NCBI RefSeq assembly: GCF_029433515.1
Contig: NZ_JAQTIG010000001.1
Location: 496,001-560,000, forward strand
Length of the DNA stretch: 64,000 nt
Direction: 5' to 3'
Source: Lactobacillus sp. ESL0679
GTDB taxonomy: Bacteria; Bacillota; Bacilli; Lactobacillales; Lactobacillaceae
Below, in pieces: positions 45,346 to 54,815 of the stretch (positions are counted from its first letter, which is position 1; each line of letters begins with the position of its first letter). The notes under the pieces were generated by a model that did no database searches, was not told the DNA's origin, and worked only from the letters and a program-made list of their open reading frames with translations. The position numbers were made by a program, and so were the translations under genes.

Positions 45346-46368
45346 TTAATCGATTGTTTGTACCCAACCTTCAGGGCCCTCTTTATCACCATATTGGATA
45401 GCAATCAATTCATTGTACAACTTGGTTGTGATAGGACCAGTCTTGTCTTCGCTGTAAATGACATGCTTTTGTCCCTTGTAAGTGATTGAACCAACTGGCG
45501 AAATTACGGCAGCTGTACCCATCGCGCCGGCTTCCTTCATCTTGAAGGCTTCTTCCAAAGTGATTTGACGTTCAACTGAGTTTAAGCCTTGACGCTTAGC
45601 AACTTCAAGCAAGGATCTCTTAGTGATTGAAACCAAAATTGATTCGGATTTTGGTGTGACAAATTGTCCCTCTTGAGTAATGCCGAAGAAATTAGCACCA
45701 CCAAATTCATCAACATACTTGTGTTCACGTGGATCAAGGTACAAGCAGTCGGCAAAGCCTTCTTTATGTGCTTCAACTGATGGCAACAAGCTGCTGGCAT
45801 AGTTACCTGAAGTCTTAGCTTGACCCGTACCAGCATAAGCAGCACGGTCATACGGACTAACTTTGTAAGCTGCTGGATTCAAGCCCTTAATATATGCACC
45901 AACTGGTGTAGCGAAAATCCGCAAAGTATATTCTGTCGCTGCAGCAACCCCCAAAGCTTGCGAGGTGCCAATCATAAATGGTCGAACATAAAGCGTTGCG
46001 CCACTGTCATATGGTGGAACATATTCCTTATTGGCCAGCACAACTTGCTTAACTGCTTCAACAAATTTATCTTCTGGATATGGCGGCATTGCTAAACGTT
46101 CAGCTGATAAAGTAAAACGGTGGGCATTTTGATCAGGTCGGAAAAGATTAATTTTACCGTCTTTTCTACGATAAGCCTTCAGGCCTTCGAAAATTTCCTG
46201 GCCATAGTGCAACACTTCTGCACCTTCGGAAAGAGTTACAGTCGACTCTTCGACTAATTTTCCTTCTTGCCATTCACCATCTTTATATTTAGCTTCATAA
46301 CGATATGGTAGATCGCGATATTCAAAGCCTAGATTATTCCAATCAAGATCTTCTAGCTTCTGTTTCAT
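45346..46368 (-). CDS. ilvE: branched-chain amino-acid aminotransferase
   Basis: PLP enzyme exchanging amino groups between Leu/Ile/Val and 2-oxoglutarate. 340 residues, fold-type IV. Visible: LHYGQEIFEGLKAYR near 55, RFTLSAERLAMPPYP, LYVRPFMIGTSQALGV, KTSGNYASSLLP (PLP Lys in the preceding GQAKTSGNYA) and EFGGANFFGI, GTAAVISPVG. Monocistronic, with its own promoter (46451-46479) and terminator; GGAGG before the ATG. In organisms that lack Ile/Leu/Val synthesis it serves mainly degradation. Confidence 0.94.
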   Translation of the reverse strand: MKQKLEDLDWNNLGFEYRDLPYRYEAKYKDGEWQEGKLVEESTVTLSEGAEVLHYGQEIFEGLKAYRRKDGKINLFRPDQNAHRFTLSAERLAMPPYPEDKFVEAVKQVVLANKEYVPPYDSGATLYVRPFMIGTSQALGVAAATEYTLRIFATPVGAYIKGLNPAAYKVSPYDRAAYAGTGQAKTSGNYASSLLPSVEAHKEGFADCLYLDPREHKYVDEFGGANFFGITQEGQFVTPKSESILVSITKRSLLEVAKRQGLNSVERQITLEEAFKMKEAGAMGTAAVISPVGSITYKGQKHVIYSEDKTGPITTKLYNELIAIQYGDKEGPEGWVQTID

Positions 46369-46450
46369 CAGAGTACCTCCACTTATTAATTTTTAGGATA
46401 GATATGAAAATTAATATCATGCTATTTTCATAATTATTTAATCGCTACCT

Positions 46451-46479
46451 AATTTAACTCATAAAGATACAGATGTCAA
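46451..46479 (-). promoter_or_regulatory. ilvE promoter
   Basis: On the minus strand TTGACA (46479-46474), 17-base spacer, TAAATT (46456-46451). About 80 bases of leader precede the ATG; I see no T-box or other recognisable riboswitch in it. Confidence 0.6.
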
Positions 46480-46512
46480 TAGCAGTTGATAGTTTTTCTA
46501 CCCATATATAAC

Positions 46513-46543
46513 AAAAACGTCACTTTCAAAAAGTGACGTTTTT
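46513..46543 (-). terminator. terminator of the Clp ATPase gene
   Basis: AAAAACGTCACTTT-CAA-AAAGTGACGTTTTT, a near-perfect symmetrical hairpin 10 bases beyond the stop at 46553. Confidence 0.85.
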
Positions 46544-46552
46544 AAAATTAAA

Positions 46553-48661
46553 TTATTTCTCTTCTTTTTCGACTTTTTCAGCGTCGGCTTCTACCTTGGG
46601 ATTAATATCCAATATTGCCTCGCCGTTCAAGTAAACATGCTTATCATCAGCGGTAAACTTAACTTCCTTAGTATCTGGCTCTTTCATTAGCAGTTTGGCA
46701 ATTGGCGTTTCCAGATCTTGCTCAACCACCCGACGCAATGGCCGTGCACCAAACTTCTTGTCATAACCCTTCTCTGCAATATAGGCTTTAGTTTCATGTG
46801 AAACATCAACCTTAACTTTTCTCTTGGCAAGAACTTGGTCCATCTTCTTGAGGTAAATATCGATAATCTTGGTCATATCTTCTTCACTCAGGGAGTTAAA
46901 CGGCACAATCGCATCCAGCCGGTTCAAGAACTCTGGTCTAAAGTAAGCTTCCAGAGCCTGAATCATCTTATCATGGTCAACTTTGCCATCCTTAAGTAAA
47001 TTATCAGAAAAGCCGGCATTAGAAGTCATAATTAAGATTGTATCCTTGAAGGAAACCGTTCTGCCTTGGGCATCTGTTAGGCGACCATCATCCATAATTT
47101 GCAGCAATGCGTTGAAGACTTGTGGGTTAGCTTTTTCAATTTCATCAAATAAAATCAAACTGTACGGCTGGTGACGAACTTTTTCAGTTAATTGACCACC
47201 TTCGCCATAGCCAACGTAGCCCGGAGCAGAACCGATTAGTTTGTTAACTGCCATTTGGTCCTGATATTCTGACATATCGAGGCGAATCAAGTGATTTTCA
47301 CCACCGAACAACTGAATTGCTAGTTGCTTGGCCAGTTCTGTCTTACCAACCCCAGTTGGGCCAGTTAGTAGAAATGAACCAGTTGGACGATCGTTGTCTT
47401 TGAAGACTTGCTTACGCGCAATCGCGTCGGTAATAATATCAATCGCACTATCTTGATCAATTACCGCCTTCTTTAGTCGTTTAGCTAAGTCAAGATTATG
47501 TTGCCCCTCGCTTGCGTGCAATTCACTCATCGGAATCTTGGTTCTTGCCTCAATTAAGGCATAAATATCTTGATCCGTAACCCGCGGTGTTGCAACATCA
47601 TGAACATGATCCTTTTTATCGGTCAATTCCTTGATTTGCTTCTTTAAATCACTGGCTCTAGTGTAGTCTTCCTTTTCAGCAGCCTCTTTCTTTTCGTGTT
47701 CAAGGTGCTCAATTCTCTTTTGCAGACTAGCTTCATCTTCGGGAACAGTATCCAAGCCTTTTTTGGCACCAGCCTCATCCATTAAGTCGATTGCCTTATC
47801 TGGTAAATACCGGCCTTGAATGTAGCGTTGTGATAATTCAACCGCCAAGCGCAAAGCACTATCATCGTATTTAACGTGGTGATATTCTTCATACTTCTTC
47901 TTTAGGCCTTCCAGAATTTTAACGGTCACATCAGCTGATGGCTCTGGTACTTGTACTGGTTGGAAGCGCCGAGCCAAAGCTGCATCGTTTTCAATTCTAC
48001 GGTATTCACTGGTAGTCGTTGCCCCAATTAAATTCAAATCACCGCTGGCCAGAGCTGGCTTCAAAATGTTAGCAGCATCCCCGCTATTATTTTCAGAATC
48101 AGTTGAGCCAGCACCGACAATATTGTGCAATTCATCAATGAACAAGATAATGTTCGGGTCTTTTTTAGCTTGGTCAATGACCTTCTTCAAGCGTTCTTCA
48201 AAGCTGCCCCGCAAGCTAGACCCCGCAACCATATCATTAATATTCACATCGATAATGTGTTTGTCCTTCATCTTGTCTGGAACATCGCCGCTCGCAATCT
48301 TTTGTGCCAAGCCTTCAACAATCGCAGTCTTACCAACACCAGCAGGGCCAACCAAAACAGGATTATTCTTTTTCCGTCGACTTAAAATCTCAATTACTTC
48401 CTGAATTTGCTCATCACGACCAATTACAGGATCATATTTATGCTTTTTAGCCTGCTCTACTAAATCAACACCAATTGGCTTATCCTGCTTAGGGTCTTGA
48501 CCAGCAACCGGGCCTTGACCATTAAAATTTTGCGGCGATAAGTGCATATCACCTGAATAATGGATTGGAATTGAGCCATTGTCAGAATCCTTCATATTAC
48601 CAAAGAAAGAATTGTTTAATTCGTTAAATAAATTATCAAAATCGTTATCAAAGTATGCCAT
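46553..48661 (-). CDS. clpL: Clp ATPase (HSP100), ClpL-like
   Basis: 702 residues with two AAA+ modules: Walker A GPAGVGKTA (~108), Walker B ILFIDELHN; Walker A GPTGVGKTE (~430), Walker B LILFDEIEKA. Between them is a short middle region with a UVR-like helix (EKEDYTRASDLKKQIKEL). The N-terminus (FDNDFDNLFNELNNSFF) lacks both the Clp N-domain and the CxxC zinc finger of ClpE, and I see no IGF/LGF ClpP-docking loop. These features and the length fit ClpL, a stand-alone disaggregase/chaperone; a ClpE name is sometimes given to such genes. A perfect CIRCE element lies upstream, so it is heat-inducible through HrcA. Confidence 0.8.
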   Translation of the reverse strand: MAYFDNDFDNLFNELNNSFFGNMKDSDNGSIPIHYSGDMHLSPQNFNGQGPVAGQDPKQDKPIGVDLVEQAKKHKYDPVIGRDEQIQEVIEILSRRKKNNPVLVGPAGVGKTAIVEGLAQKIASGDVPDKMKDKHIIDVNINDMVAGSSLRGSFEERLKKVIDQAKKDPNIILFIDELHNIVGAGSTDSENNSGDAANILKPALASGDLNLIGATTTSEYRRIENDAALARRFQPVQVPEPSADVTVKILEGLKKKYEEYHHVKYDDSALRLAVELSQRYIQGRYLPDKAIDLMDEAGAKKGLDTVPEDEASLQKRIEHLEHEKKEAAEKEDYTRASDLKKQIKELTDKKDHVHDVATPRVTDQDIYALIEARTKIPMSELHASEGQHNLDLAKRLKKAVIDQDSAIDIITDAIARKQVFKDNDRPTGSFLLTGPTGVGKTELAKQLAIQLFGGENHLIRLDMSEYQDQMAVNKLIGSAPGYVGYGEGGQLTEKVRHQPYSLILFDEIEKANPQVFNALLQIMDDGRLTDAQGRTVSFKDTILIMTSNAGFSDNLLKDGKVDHDKMIQALEAYFRPEFLNRLDAIVPFNSLSEEDMTKIIDIYLKKMDQVLAKRKVKVDVSHETKAYIAEKGYDKKFGARPLRRVVEQDLETPIAKLLMKEPDTKEVKFTADDKHVYLNGEAILDINPKVEADAEKVEKEEK

Positions 48662-48697
48662 TTATTAACACCCCTTATTATAGTTTTGCGTCTTCAA

Positions 48698-48724
48698 TTA
48701 GCACTCTATCAATTAGAGTGCTAA
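48698..48724. promoter_or_regulatory. CIRCE element (HrcA operator)
   Basis: TTAGCACTC-N9-GAGTGCTAA, an exact match to the CIRCE consensus, 37 bases upstream of the Clp ATPase start codon. HrcA represses at this element and is released on heat shock. No CtsR heptad repeat is visible beside it. Confidence 0.95.
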
Positions 48725-48817
48725 TCTGTTTACATCCTAAATTATAACAGGTTATCCACAAATAGCAAATTATTTGTCTTGCTTTTCCACAACGTATAGC
48801 TTTATTCTTGAATAAAC

Positions 48818-48845
48818 AAAAAATGCCGATAATTCAGCATTTTGT
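48818..48845 (-). terminator. terminator of the UvrA-like gene
   Basis: AAAAATGC-CGATAATTCA-GCATTTT, short stem just beyond the stop at 48851, followed on the minus strand by TTTTTTGTTTA. Confidence 0.6.
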
Positions 48846-48850
48846 ATAGT

Positions 48851-51391
48851 CTATTTATTATTTTTTTGATATAAATCATAGTGTTTACGCAAATATTTTG
48901 CAGTCAAACTTGTGGGATTTTTAGAAATATCCACAGGTCTGCCACTAGCAACTATCTTACCTCCCTGCTGGCCACCACGTGGTCCCATATCAATCATATA
49001 ATCACTATTGGCTATCACGTCTAGGTCATGAGTAATTGTAATAATTGTTGCCTGCTGAGCTAACAATTTTTGCAAAACTGCTAGCAATGTCCGCACATCA
49101 TACGGATGTAACCCAACCGTCGGCTCATCAAAGACAAACAGACTGCCCTTTTGTTTGCGGTGCAAGTGACTGGTCAGTTTCAACCGCTGGGCTTCACCAC
49201 CTGATAAAGCTGGCGTTGACTCACCTAAGTGCAGGTAGCCTAATCCCATATCATGCAAGGTGGTGACAGTTTTTTGAATTGCCGGCACTTTCGCAAACAA
49301 TCCCTGATTGAGCACATCATCAACTGAAAGAGCCAGAACATCCGCAATACTCAACCCATGCCATTTAACTTGCAAAACCTGAGAGTTGTAGCGACGCCCG
49401 CCACACACAGAGCAAGTTTCCACCATATCAGGCAAGTATTGAATATCAAGTGCAATTACCCCCGTGCCACCACAAGCTGGACAGGCACCTTCTTTATTAT
49501 TATAAGAAAAATGCGTGGCCTTGTATTTTAATTGTTTTGCCAGCGGCTGGCTGGCGAATAATTTGCGCAAGTTCGTCATAATGTCAGTATACGTCGCAAC
49601 CGTCGACCGTTGATTTTTACCAACTGGCGCAGAATCTACACTAATCACATTCGTAATTCCACTGGCTGCTAAATCCTTAACCCAAACTGGTCCAGCCTCG
49701 TGCTTTTTTTGCGCCTTAAGCGCTGGTAAAAGCGAATCAAGAATCATCGTTGTCTTGCCAGCACCAGAAAAGCCAGTAATTGAAGTCAAGCGACCAACGG
49801 GAATTTGTGCGTGAACATGGTGTAGATTAAAGCGATCAGTAATCGTAAAAGCAATCTTCCCTTTGGCAAACAAAGTGGCTTTCTCAGCCTGCGGCCTAAC
49901 TTGTAAAGGTGCGTTACCTGTTAAATAGGGGCCAATGTGCGAACTTTCATTTTGCTTAATCTGACCAAGCGTACCCTGAGCAATAATCTGGCCACCTTGA
50001 CTGCCAGATCCCGGGCCAATTTCAATAATCCAATCAGCTGCGTTAATAATTGATGTTTCATGATCAACCACGACCAAGGAATTACCTTGATTAACTAATT
50101 CATGAAAAACATCAATTAATCCGGCCACATTATCTGGGTGCAGACCAACCGATGGCTCATCTAAAACGTATAACACACCAGTCGTTTCCGTTCTTAGCGT
50201 CCGGCCTAGCTGTATTCGTTGCAACTCTCCTGTTGACAAGGTGCTAGCTTGCCGCGCCAAACTCAAATAATCTAAGCCTAACTTTAACAGCGGCTTAACT
50301 TGATGCATCAATTCGCCGGTTAAATTTTGGGCTAGCGCCTGCATATCTTCTGGTAATTCAGCCAAAATCGCCTGCATATAATCATTTAACTTACCCAAAG
50401 TTAGTTGCTCTGCCGCCACAATATTTTTACCAGCAACTAACTGTGTCCAGCGACTAGGATCAATCCGCAAGCCGTGACAACGTGGACAGGTGCTAAAACG
50501 GTAAAAAGCATTAATTCGCTCTAAACCACGTTCTGACTTGGTAGTTTTACGCGAATTAGCAACAGCATTATAGGCATTTTCATATAAAGCATCTAAATGA
50601 TAAACTCGTCCAGTTGAAGTTGGAAGATCAATTGGGATTTTCCGTTCTTCACCATGTAAAACAATCTGCTTTTCCTTAGCTGTTAATTCTTTATACGGAA
50701 CATCGGTGCGGACGCCGAGCTCACGTGCAATCCGCCACATCCAGTTACGTCCCGGAATCTGCCATGTGGCCACAGCACCTTGCTCAAGCGATAGATTTTC
50801 ATCGGCAATAATCTTGTCGTCATTAATCTGCTCAACTGTTCCCAGACCCTGACATTGTGTACAGGCACCATCAGAATTAAAGGCAAAATCTTCTGCGCTA
50901 AACGCATAAAATTGAGCGCCGCAAGTTGGACAGATTATTTGCCCCATTGCATCCCCCGATAGGTCCATTGCTTGAGCAATTTTAATTGTTGGCGCCACCC
51001 GATGACCGTTAGGACAAACTGGTGAGCCCAACCGTGAAAAAATCAGCCGTAAAATATTAAAAATTTCGGTTACCGTGCCAACCGTCGACCGCACACCAGG
51101 GATTGTCGGCCTTTGCCGTAATGCCAAAGCTGACGGAATATGTTTTACCTCATCAACGGTGGCTCGACCAACTTGGCTAATTCGGCGTCTGGTATAAGTC
51201 GCTAGCAAATCAAGGTAACGCCGCGCACCTTCAGCATATAAAATCCCCATCGCCAAGCTTGATTTTCCCGATCCGCTAAGACCAGAAATAACAACAAACT
51301 TATGCAGTGGAATATTGACATTTATATTTTTCAAATTATTTACACGGCCACCACGTACTTCAATTTGAGTTGGCTGCTCTTGATATTTCAT
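48851..51391 (-). CDS. UvrA-like ABC protein (UvrA paralogue)
   Basis: 846 residues with two UvrA-type ABC ATPase halves. First Walker A GLSGSGKSSLA (~39) and signature LSTGELQRIQLGR; second Walker A GFSGAGKTTM (~535) and signature ALSGGEAQRLKL. Zinc-finger cysteines are present (CPTCGAQF, CTQCQGLG; CPACGGTG, CSVCGGRRY). Canonical UvrA is about 940-950 residues; this is shorter, and its insertion region reads unlike UvrA, so it belongs to the paralogue group linked to DNA-drug tolerance. No uvrB or uvrC is nearby. Start ATG at 51391 or 51397, both after AAAGGGA. Confidence 0.85.
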   Translation of the reverse strand: MKYQEQPTQIEVRGGRVNNLKNINVNIPLHKFVVISGLSGSGKSSLAMGILYAEGARRYLDLLATYTRRRISQVGRATVDEVKHIPSALALRQRPTIPGVRSTVGTVTEIFNILRLIFSRLGSPVCPNGHRVAPTIKIAQAMDLSGDAMGQIICPTCGAQFYAFSAEDFAFNSDGACTQCQGLGTVEQINDDKIIADENLSLEQGAVATWQIPGRNWMWRIARELGVRTDVPYKELTAKEKQIVLHGEERKIPIDLPTSTGRVYHLDALYENAYNAVANSRKTTKSERGLERINAFYRFSTCPRCHGLRIDPSRWTQLVAGKNIVAAEQLTLGKLNDYMQAILAELPEDMQALAQNLTGELMHQVKPLLKLGLDYLSLARQASTLSTGELQRIQLGRTLRTETTGVLYVLDEPSVGLHPDNVAGLIDVFHELVNQGNSLVVVDHETSIINAADWIIEIGPGSGSQGGQIIAQGTLGQIKQNESSHIGPYLTGNAPLQVRPQAEKATLFAKGKIAFTITDRFNLHHVHAQIPVGRLTSITGFSGAGKTTMILDSLLPALKAQKKHEAGPVWVKDLAASGITNVISVDSAPVGKNQRSTVATYTDIMTNLRKLFASQPLAKQLKYKATHFSYNNKEGACPACGGTGVIALDIQYLPDMVETCSVCGGRRYNSQVLQVKWHGLSIADVLALSVDDVLNQGLFAKVPAIQKTVTTLHDMGLGYLHLGESTPALSGGEAQRLKLTSHLHRKQKGSLFVFDEPTVGLHPYDVRTLLAVLQKLLAQQATIITITHDLDVIANSDYMIDMGPRGGQQGGKIVASGRPVDISKNPTSLTAKYLRKHYDLYQKNNK

Positions 51392-51405
51392 GTTCATTGT
51401 CCCTT

Positions 51406-52254
51406 TTATTTATTTGGCTTTGGTTGTCTTTCCGACCTCAACAAATATTGTCTAATCAATTGAACAACCTGCTTATTTTGTGGCAAATCGGAATGGTCGG
51501 CTTCTTTACCCGTAACTGTCATTGCCGTATATGATTTAACCTGATTTTGAAAAATAAACTTGCCTGCTGCAACACTTGATTCAGGAACGATGCCATCTGA
51601 CTCATAATTTTTACCACCGGATAATGAATACACTCGCAAATTCTTAGGCAATTTGGAGCGACTTTTAATAAAATCAGCCAGCATTTGCGTGTGATTAGCC
51701 ATATTATTTTCCGTAAAATTATACGGCGTCCCTAAGGTCATCAGGCACTTCATTTTCGTCTCACTCGAATAGTCTGCATAATAATGCTCAAGCCAGTACG
51801 TCCAAATTAAGCCACCGTTAGAATGACCAAACGCCTTAAAATTATTGAATTTATAATTACTCATTAGCGAGTCAAAGGCAATATCCAGCCAATGTGCCTG
51901 CTTTTTAATATTGGCATAACCATCCTTATTATTATCAAAGCCAATAATAATGAACGGTTCCAGGTCATTTTTACCAATTGAACCGGTGTAAGAAAGTTTT
52001 GATTCACGTGAAACATTAATTTTTAAAACGCTATGATGATGCAGTGTTGTCTTATTCAGCTGGTCGATTAACTGATTAAACCGCTCAGTTGTCGCACTCG
52101 ACCCCGGAACCATAATCACTGGCGACAATAATGATTTACTGCGTTCAGCACGAGCATTGTTGGATTTCTTCATCCAATTATATCCTGGAATTGCCAGCAA
52201 CAGTAATATGATTATCAGCAAACAAATCCACTTAAAATTCTTATTTTTGCGCAT
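51406..52254 (-). CDS. membrane-anchored alpha/beta hydrolase, DUF915 type
   Basis: 282 residues. One N-terminal membrane segment (FKWICLLIIILLLLAIPGY) and then an extracellular alpha/beta-hydrolase domain: SPVIMVPGSSATTERFNQLI (oxyanion side), FKAFGHSNGGLIWTYWLEHY (nucleophile Ser in GHSNGG), LMTLGTPYNF, SDGIVPESS (acid) and ADHSDLPQN (His). It matches the DUF915 cell-surface hydrolases common in lactobacilli; substrate unknown. The ATG at 52254 lies inside the end of the PTS IIC gene (14-base overlap) with AAGGTG upstream, so the two are translationally coupled. Confidence 0.8.
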   Translation of the reverse strand: MRKNKNFKWICLLIIILLLLAIPGYNWMKKSNNARAERSKSLLSPVIMVPGSSATTERFNQLIDQLNKTTLHHHSVLKINVSRESKLSYTGSIGKNDLEPFIIIGFDNNKDGYANIKKQAHWLDIAFDSLMSNYKFNNFKAFGHSNGGLIWTYWLEHYYADYSSETKMKCLMTLGTPYNFTENNMANHTQMLADFIKSRSKLPKNLRVYSLSGGKNYESDGIVPESSVAAGKFIFQNQVKSYTAMTVTGKEADHSDLPQNKQVVQLIRQYLLRSERQPKPNK

Positions 52255-53554
52255 TAATCGCACCTTCTTGTTCAGGATTAAGCCGAGGCTCAATCTTCTC
52301 ACCAATTTTAATAATCGGTAACAATAGACAAGCATCCAACACTAACAAAATTATCGGGAAAACTAATGCCACCCAATCACCATTAGTACCGAAAAACGGA
52401 ATTAAAATTCCCGGTGTACCTTTTAAAATCGGATAGACTGACACGGGTAAAATATGAAGACTAATCGCACAGGCAGCAAGCAGCATATTTATCAGCGGCA
52501 ATACTAATATCGGCAAAATAAACAACGGATTTAAAATTAGCGGCATCCCCACAGCAAAGCCCAATGTTGAGCTAAACGCTACTGGTAATAAGCTGAGCAG
52601 TGCCAACGCCTCAATCTCATGATTTTTTTGTCTAAGCAAAAGCACCACAATAATTGCCAGCACAATACTTGTACCACCCATCGTCCCATAATTATTAATT
52701 AGTGAACTACCTAAAAATTTGTACGGTACATTCCATGAATTACCGTGATGCAACGCATAAGTCAAATTTTCTGCTGTATAAGCATTGTTAATCGTTCCCG
52801 ACATTGAACGTAGTGGATAGCCAATACCTAACCACCCTAACAACGTGATTACTGCCGATAATAACATGCCTTCAGCCAAATTATTGGTCGTTTGCATTCG
52901 GCTGACAATTTCATTAAAACTCGCAGAATTTAACATTTTTAGTTGGAGTTCATAAATAATAACTCCTAAAATAATACCTAAAATCAACGATACGACCATT
53001 GGCAGCACACTTGCCCACGCCCGATGACGAATCCATTTAACGTTCTCTCTTTTAACAAGAACGTACCGTTTACCTAGAAGATGAAACACCTGTCCCACGC
53101 AGTAACCAATGATTAACGCAATAAACACACCATCGACCTGCAATAAGCTAGCCGTAAACGGCATGCGACTATCACGACCGCTACTTGAAGCATACGAGCA
53201 AAAAAGAATAACTAACACAGCCGCCATGCCAGCCATTGTCGAATCACGCCGATATATTCGGGCAGTATAACGCGCCATAAAATAGGTAGCATAAACGCCA
53301 AAGACGCCAAAAGTCACCTGCACCATTCCGCGACTTACAAAGGAACCGGCATACCATAAATGATCTGACAAAATTTTATCCAAACCAAAAATATTGTAAA
53401 TTAAACCGTTAGGCGAAAATACAAGATCGAATAAAAGTTGAAAATATGAACCCAAAACAGCGATGGGCATTAACATTACTAGTGTTCTTTGCGTTGCTTG
53501 AAAAAATGAACGTTGCCGCAACCACACTACAGTCCTTGTAAAAAAATCAATCAT
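52241..53554 (-). CDS. PTS enzyme IIC (cellobiose/lactose-type)
   Basis: 437 residues, about ten membrane segments, without IIA or IIB domains. FFQATQRTLVMLMPIAVLGSYF at the start and the IIC-type loops (LINNYGTMGGTSIVLAII; FAVGMPLILNPLFILPILVLP; VYPILKGTPGILIPFFGTNG) place it in the lactose/cellobiose IIC family. No partner IIA/IIB gene is nearby, so it is an orphan IIC that must borrow partners or has another role. It overlaps the DUF915 hydrolase gene, which suggests the hydrolase may release its substrate. Confidence 0.8.
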   Translation of the reverse strand: MIDFFTRTVVWLRQRSFFQATQRTLVMLMPIAVLGSYFQLLFDLVFSPNGLIYNIFGLDKILSDHLWYAGSFVSRGMVQVTFGVFGVYATYFMARYTARIYRRDSTMAGMAAVLVILFCSYASSSGRDSRMPFTASLLQVDGVFIALIIGYCVGQVFHLLGKRYVLVKRENVKWIRHRAWASVLPMVVSLILGIILGVIIYELQLKMLNSASFNEIVSRMQTTNNLAEGMLLSAVITLLGWLGIGYPLRSMSGTINNAYTAENLTYALHHGNSWNVPYKFLGSSLINNYGTMGGTSIVLAIIVVLLLRQKNHEIEALALLSLLPVAFSSTLGFAVGMPLILNPLFILPILVLPLINMLLAACAISLHILPVSVYPILKGTPGILIPFFGTNGDWVALVFPIILLVLDACLLLPIIKIGEKIEPRLNPEQEGAINAQK

Positions 53555-53693
53555 TAATTTACGCCTTTACTTTATTAACCTAAATAATAATACTCAACCC
53601 TCTTAAGTCTACCAGCTCTAAACAATTAGTGGTTTTTTAACAGCAAATTTTAAAAAAATGCTATAATGAGTGTAGTTTGTGAAAGGTGAGAAA

Positions 53694-53936
53694 ATGAGTA
53701 AGAAGAGAATTGAGTTAAACGAAAAAACAGAAAAATTGGTAGAAAAATATCTTGATGTAAATGAATCTGATATTAATGAATTGACCAATAAGGCGCTGCA
53801 GTCGTTTCTTATTAATCATCTCAGTGCTAGCCAAGTCAAAGACGCATTACAAGAAATAGATGGTATCAGCGGGGCAAGCACTAAATATTCAGAACACTTA
53901 TTTAAAAATAGCATTGACGACTTAAACAGATTCTAA
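53694..53936 (+). CDS. small hydrophilic protein of unknown function
   Basis: 80 residues: MSKKRIELNEKTEKLVEKYL, DVNESDINELTNKALQSFLINHL, then a polar helix and a C-terminal acidic segment ending DDLNRF. Mostly helical by composition. AAAGGTGAG lies just before the ATG at 53694, and TATAAT at 53662-53667 supplies a -10. The N-terminal strand-helix-helix pattern is loosely like a ribbon-helix-helix protein, but the match is weak and no toxin partner is adjacent. Monocistronic with a strong terminator. Confidence 0.6.
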   Translation: MSKKRIELNEKTEKLVEKYLDVNESDINELTNKALQSFLINHLSASQVKDALQEIDGISGASTKYSEHLFKNSIDDLNRF

Positions 53937-53952
53937 AATCTGTTACTAACTA

Positions 53953-53981
53953 AAAAAGCAGGAGCTTACTCCTGCTTTTTT
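53953..53981. terminator. bidirectional terminator
   Basis: AAAAAGCAGGAG-CTTA-CTCCTGCTTTTT between converging genes; overlaps the DUF975 stop codon. Confidence 0.9.
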
Positions 53982-54735
53982 ATTCCCTAAATTGGTTACC
54001 CGCCAAATTCCGGTAAAATTCTGCCTTAGTCGCTTGAATATATGGTGTCAGTACTAATGAACCAATACCAACACATAGGCCAATTATTACCGCGTGAGCA
54101 AACACTTGATAAAGACTCGTAATACTAATCAAAGCGGTTAATCCAAAACTAATTAAGCCGCCCACTACATACAGCAAAATATACCAGCCCATAAAACTCA
54201 GGTCGAGGACAAACAACTCCCACTTGTGTCCAGCCATTAAGTCTTTGCTAGCTGTCACCCCAGCGGTAAACTCAACATGCTGACCACTATCTACCATGTC
54301 TTTTACAATATAAGGCGTCATCGCGTAAGAATAAGACTTAATTAACCCGGGGATAACTAACAATAAAAACCATAAAAATTCAAAAACATTTTGCATCAAA
54401 TAATTGAGCAGTTCTGGAATAAAAAGATTATCATAAAAGGCCGAAAAAGCCGACTTAACAACGTTATCCTTACGACCATCACATAAATTTAAAAAGGTGA
54501 CCGCGTAACTCAATGCAAAAAAACTAATAAAAATCGATAAGCACATTTGCAATAACCATTGCAGTTGAACCTTGTAATCCATTCCCAAAATGTTACCGCG
54601 CACAGCAAACTGCATATAACTAGGACTAGAAACAATTAAATTAATCACAGAAATAATCAATGCTACCCCAATAGCCCACCGCCAATTACCATGTAATTTT
54701 TCTTTTGCCTCTGCTTTTAACTCTGCTCTGGTCAT
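53980..54735 (-). CDS. DUF975-family membrane protein
   Basis: 251 residues with about six membrane segments. The start RAELKAEAKEKLHGNWRWAIG is the DUF975 N-terminal signature. Later blocks include LCDGRKDNVVKSAF, LLLVIPGLIKSYSYAMTPYIV and ASKDLMAGHKWELFVLDLSFMGW, the family's most conserved part. Function is unknown; members occur throughout Firmicutes. Monocistronic. Confidence 0.85.
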   Translation of the reverse strand: MTRAELKAEAKEKLHGNWRWAIGVALIISVINLIVSSPSYMQFAVRGNILGMDYKVQLQWLLQMCLSIFISFFALSYAVTFLNLCDGRKDNVVKSAFSAFYDNLFIPELLNYLMQNVFEFLWFLLLVIPGLIKSYSYAMTPYIVKDMVDSGQHVEFTAGVTASKDLMAGHKWELFVLDLSFMGWYILLYVVGGLISFGLTALISITSLYQVFAHAVIIGLCVGIGSLVLTPYIQATKAEFYRNLAGNQFRE

Positions 54736-54815
54736 AGTTAAGCTCCTTTTTATTAGTAAATATAATTTATATTATACACTATTTTTATAAAAATAATAGC
54801 AGAAGTTAAGGCATC

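Noticed and set aside
46369..46552. T-box riboswitch before ilvE
   Set aside because: The leader is only about 80 bases and lacks both the T-box sequence and an antiterminator/terminator pair.
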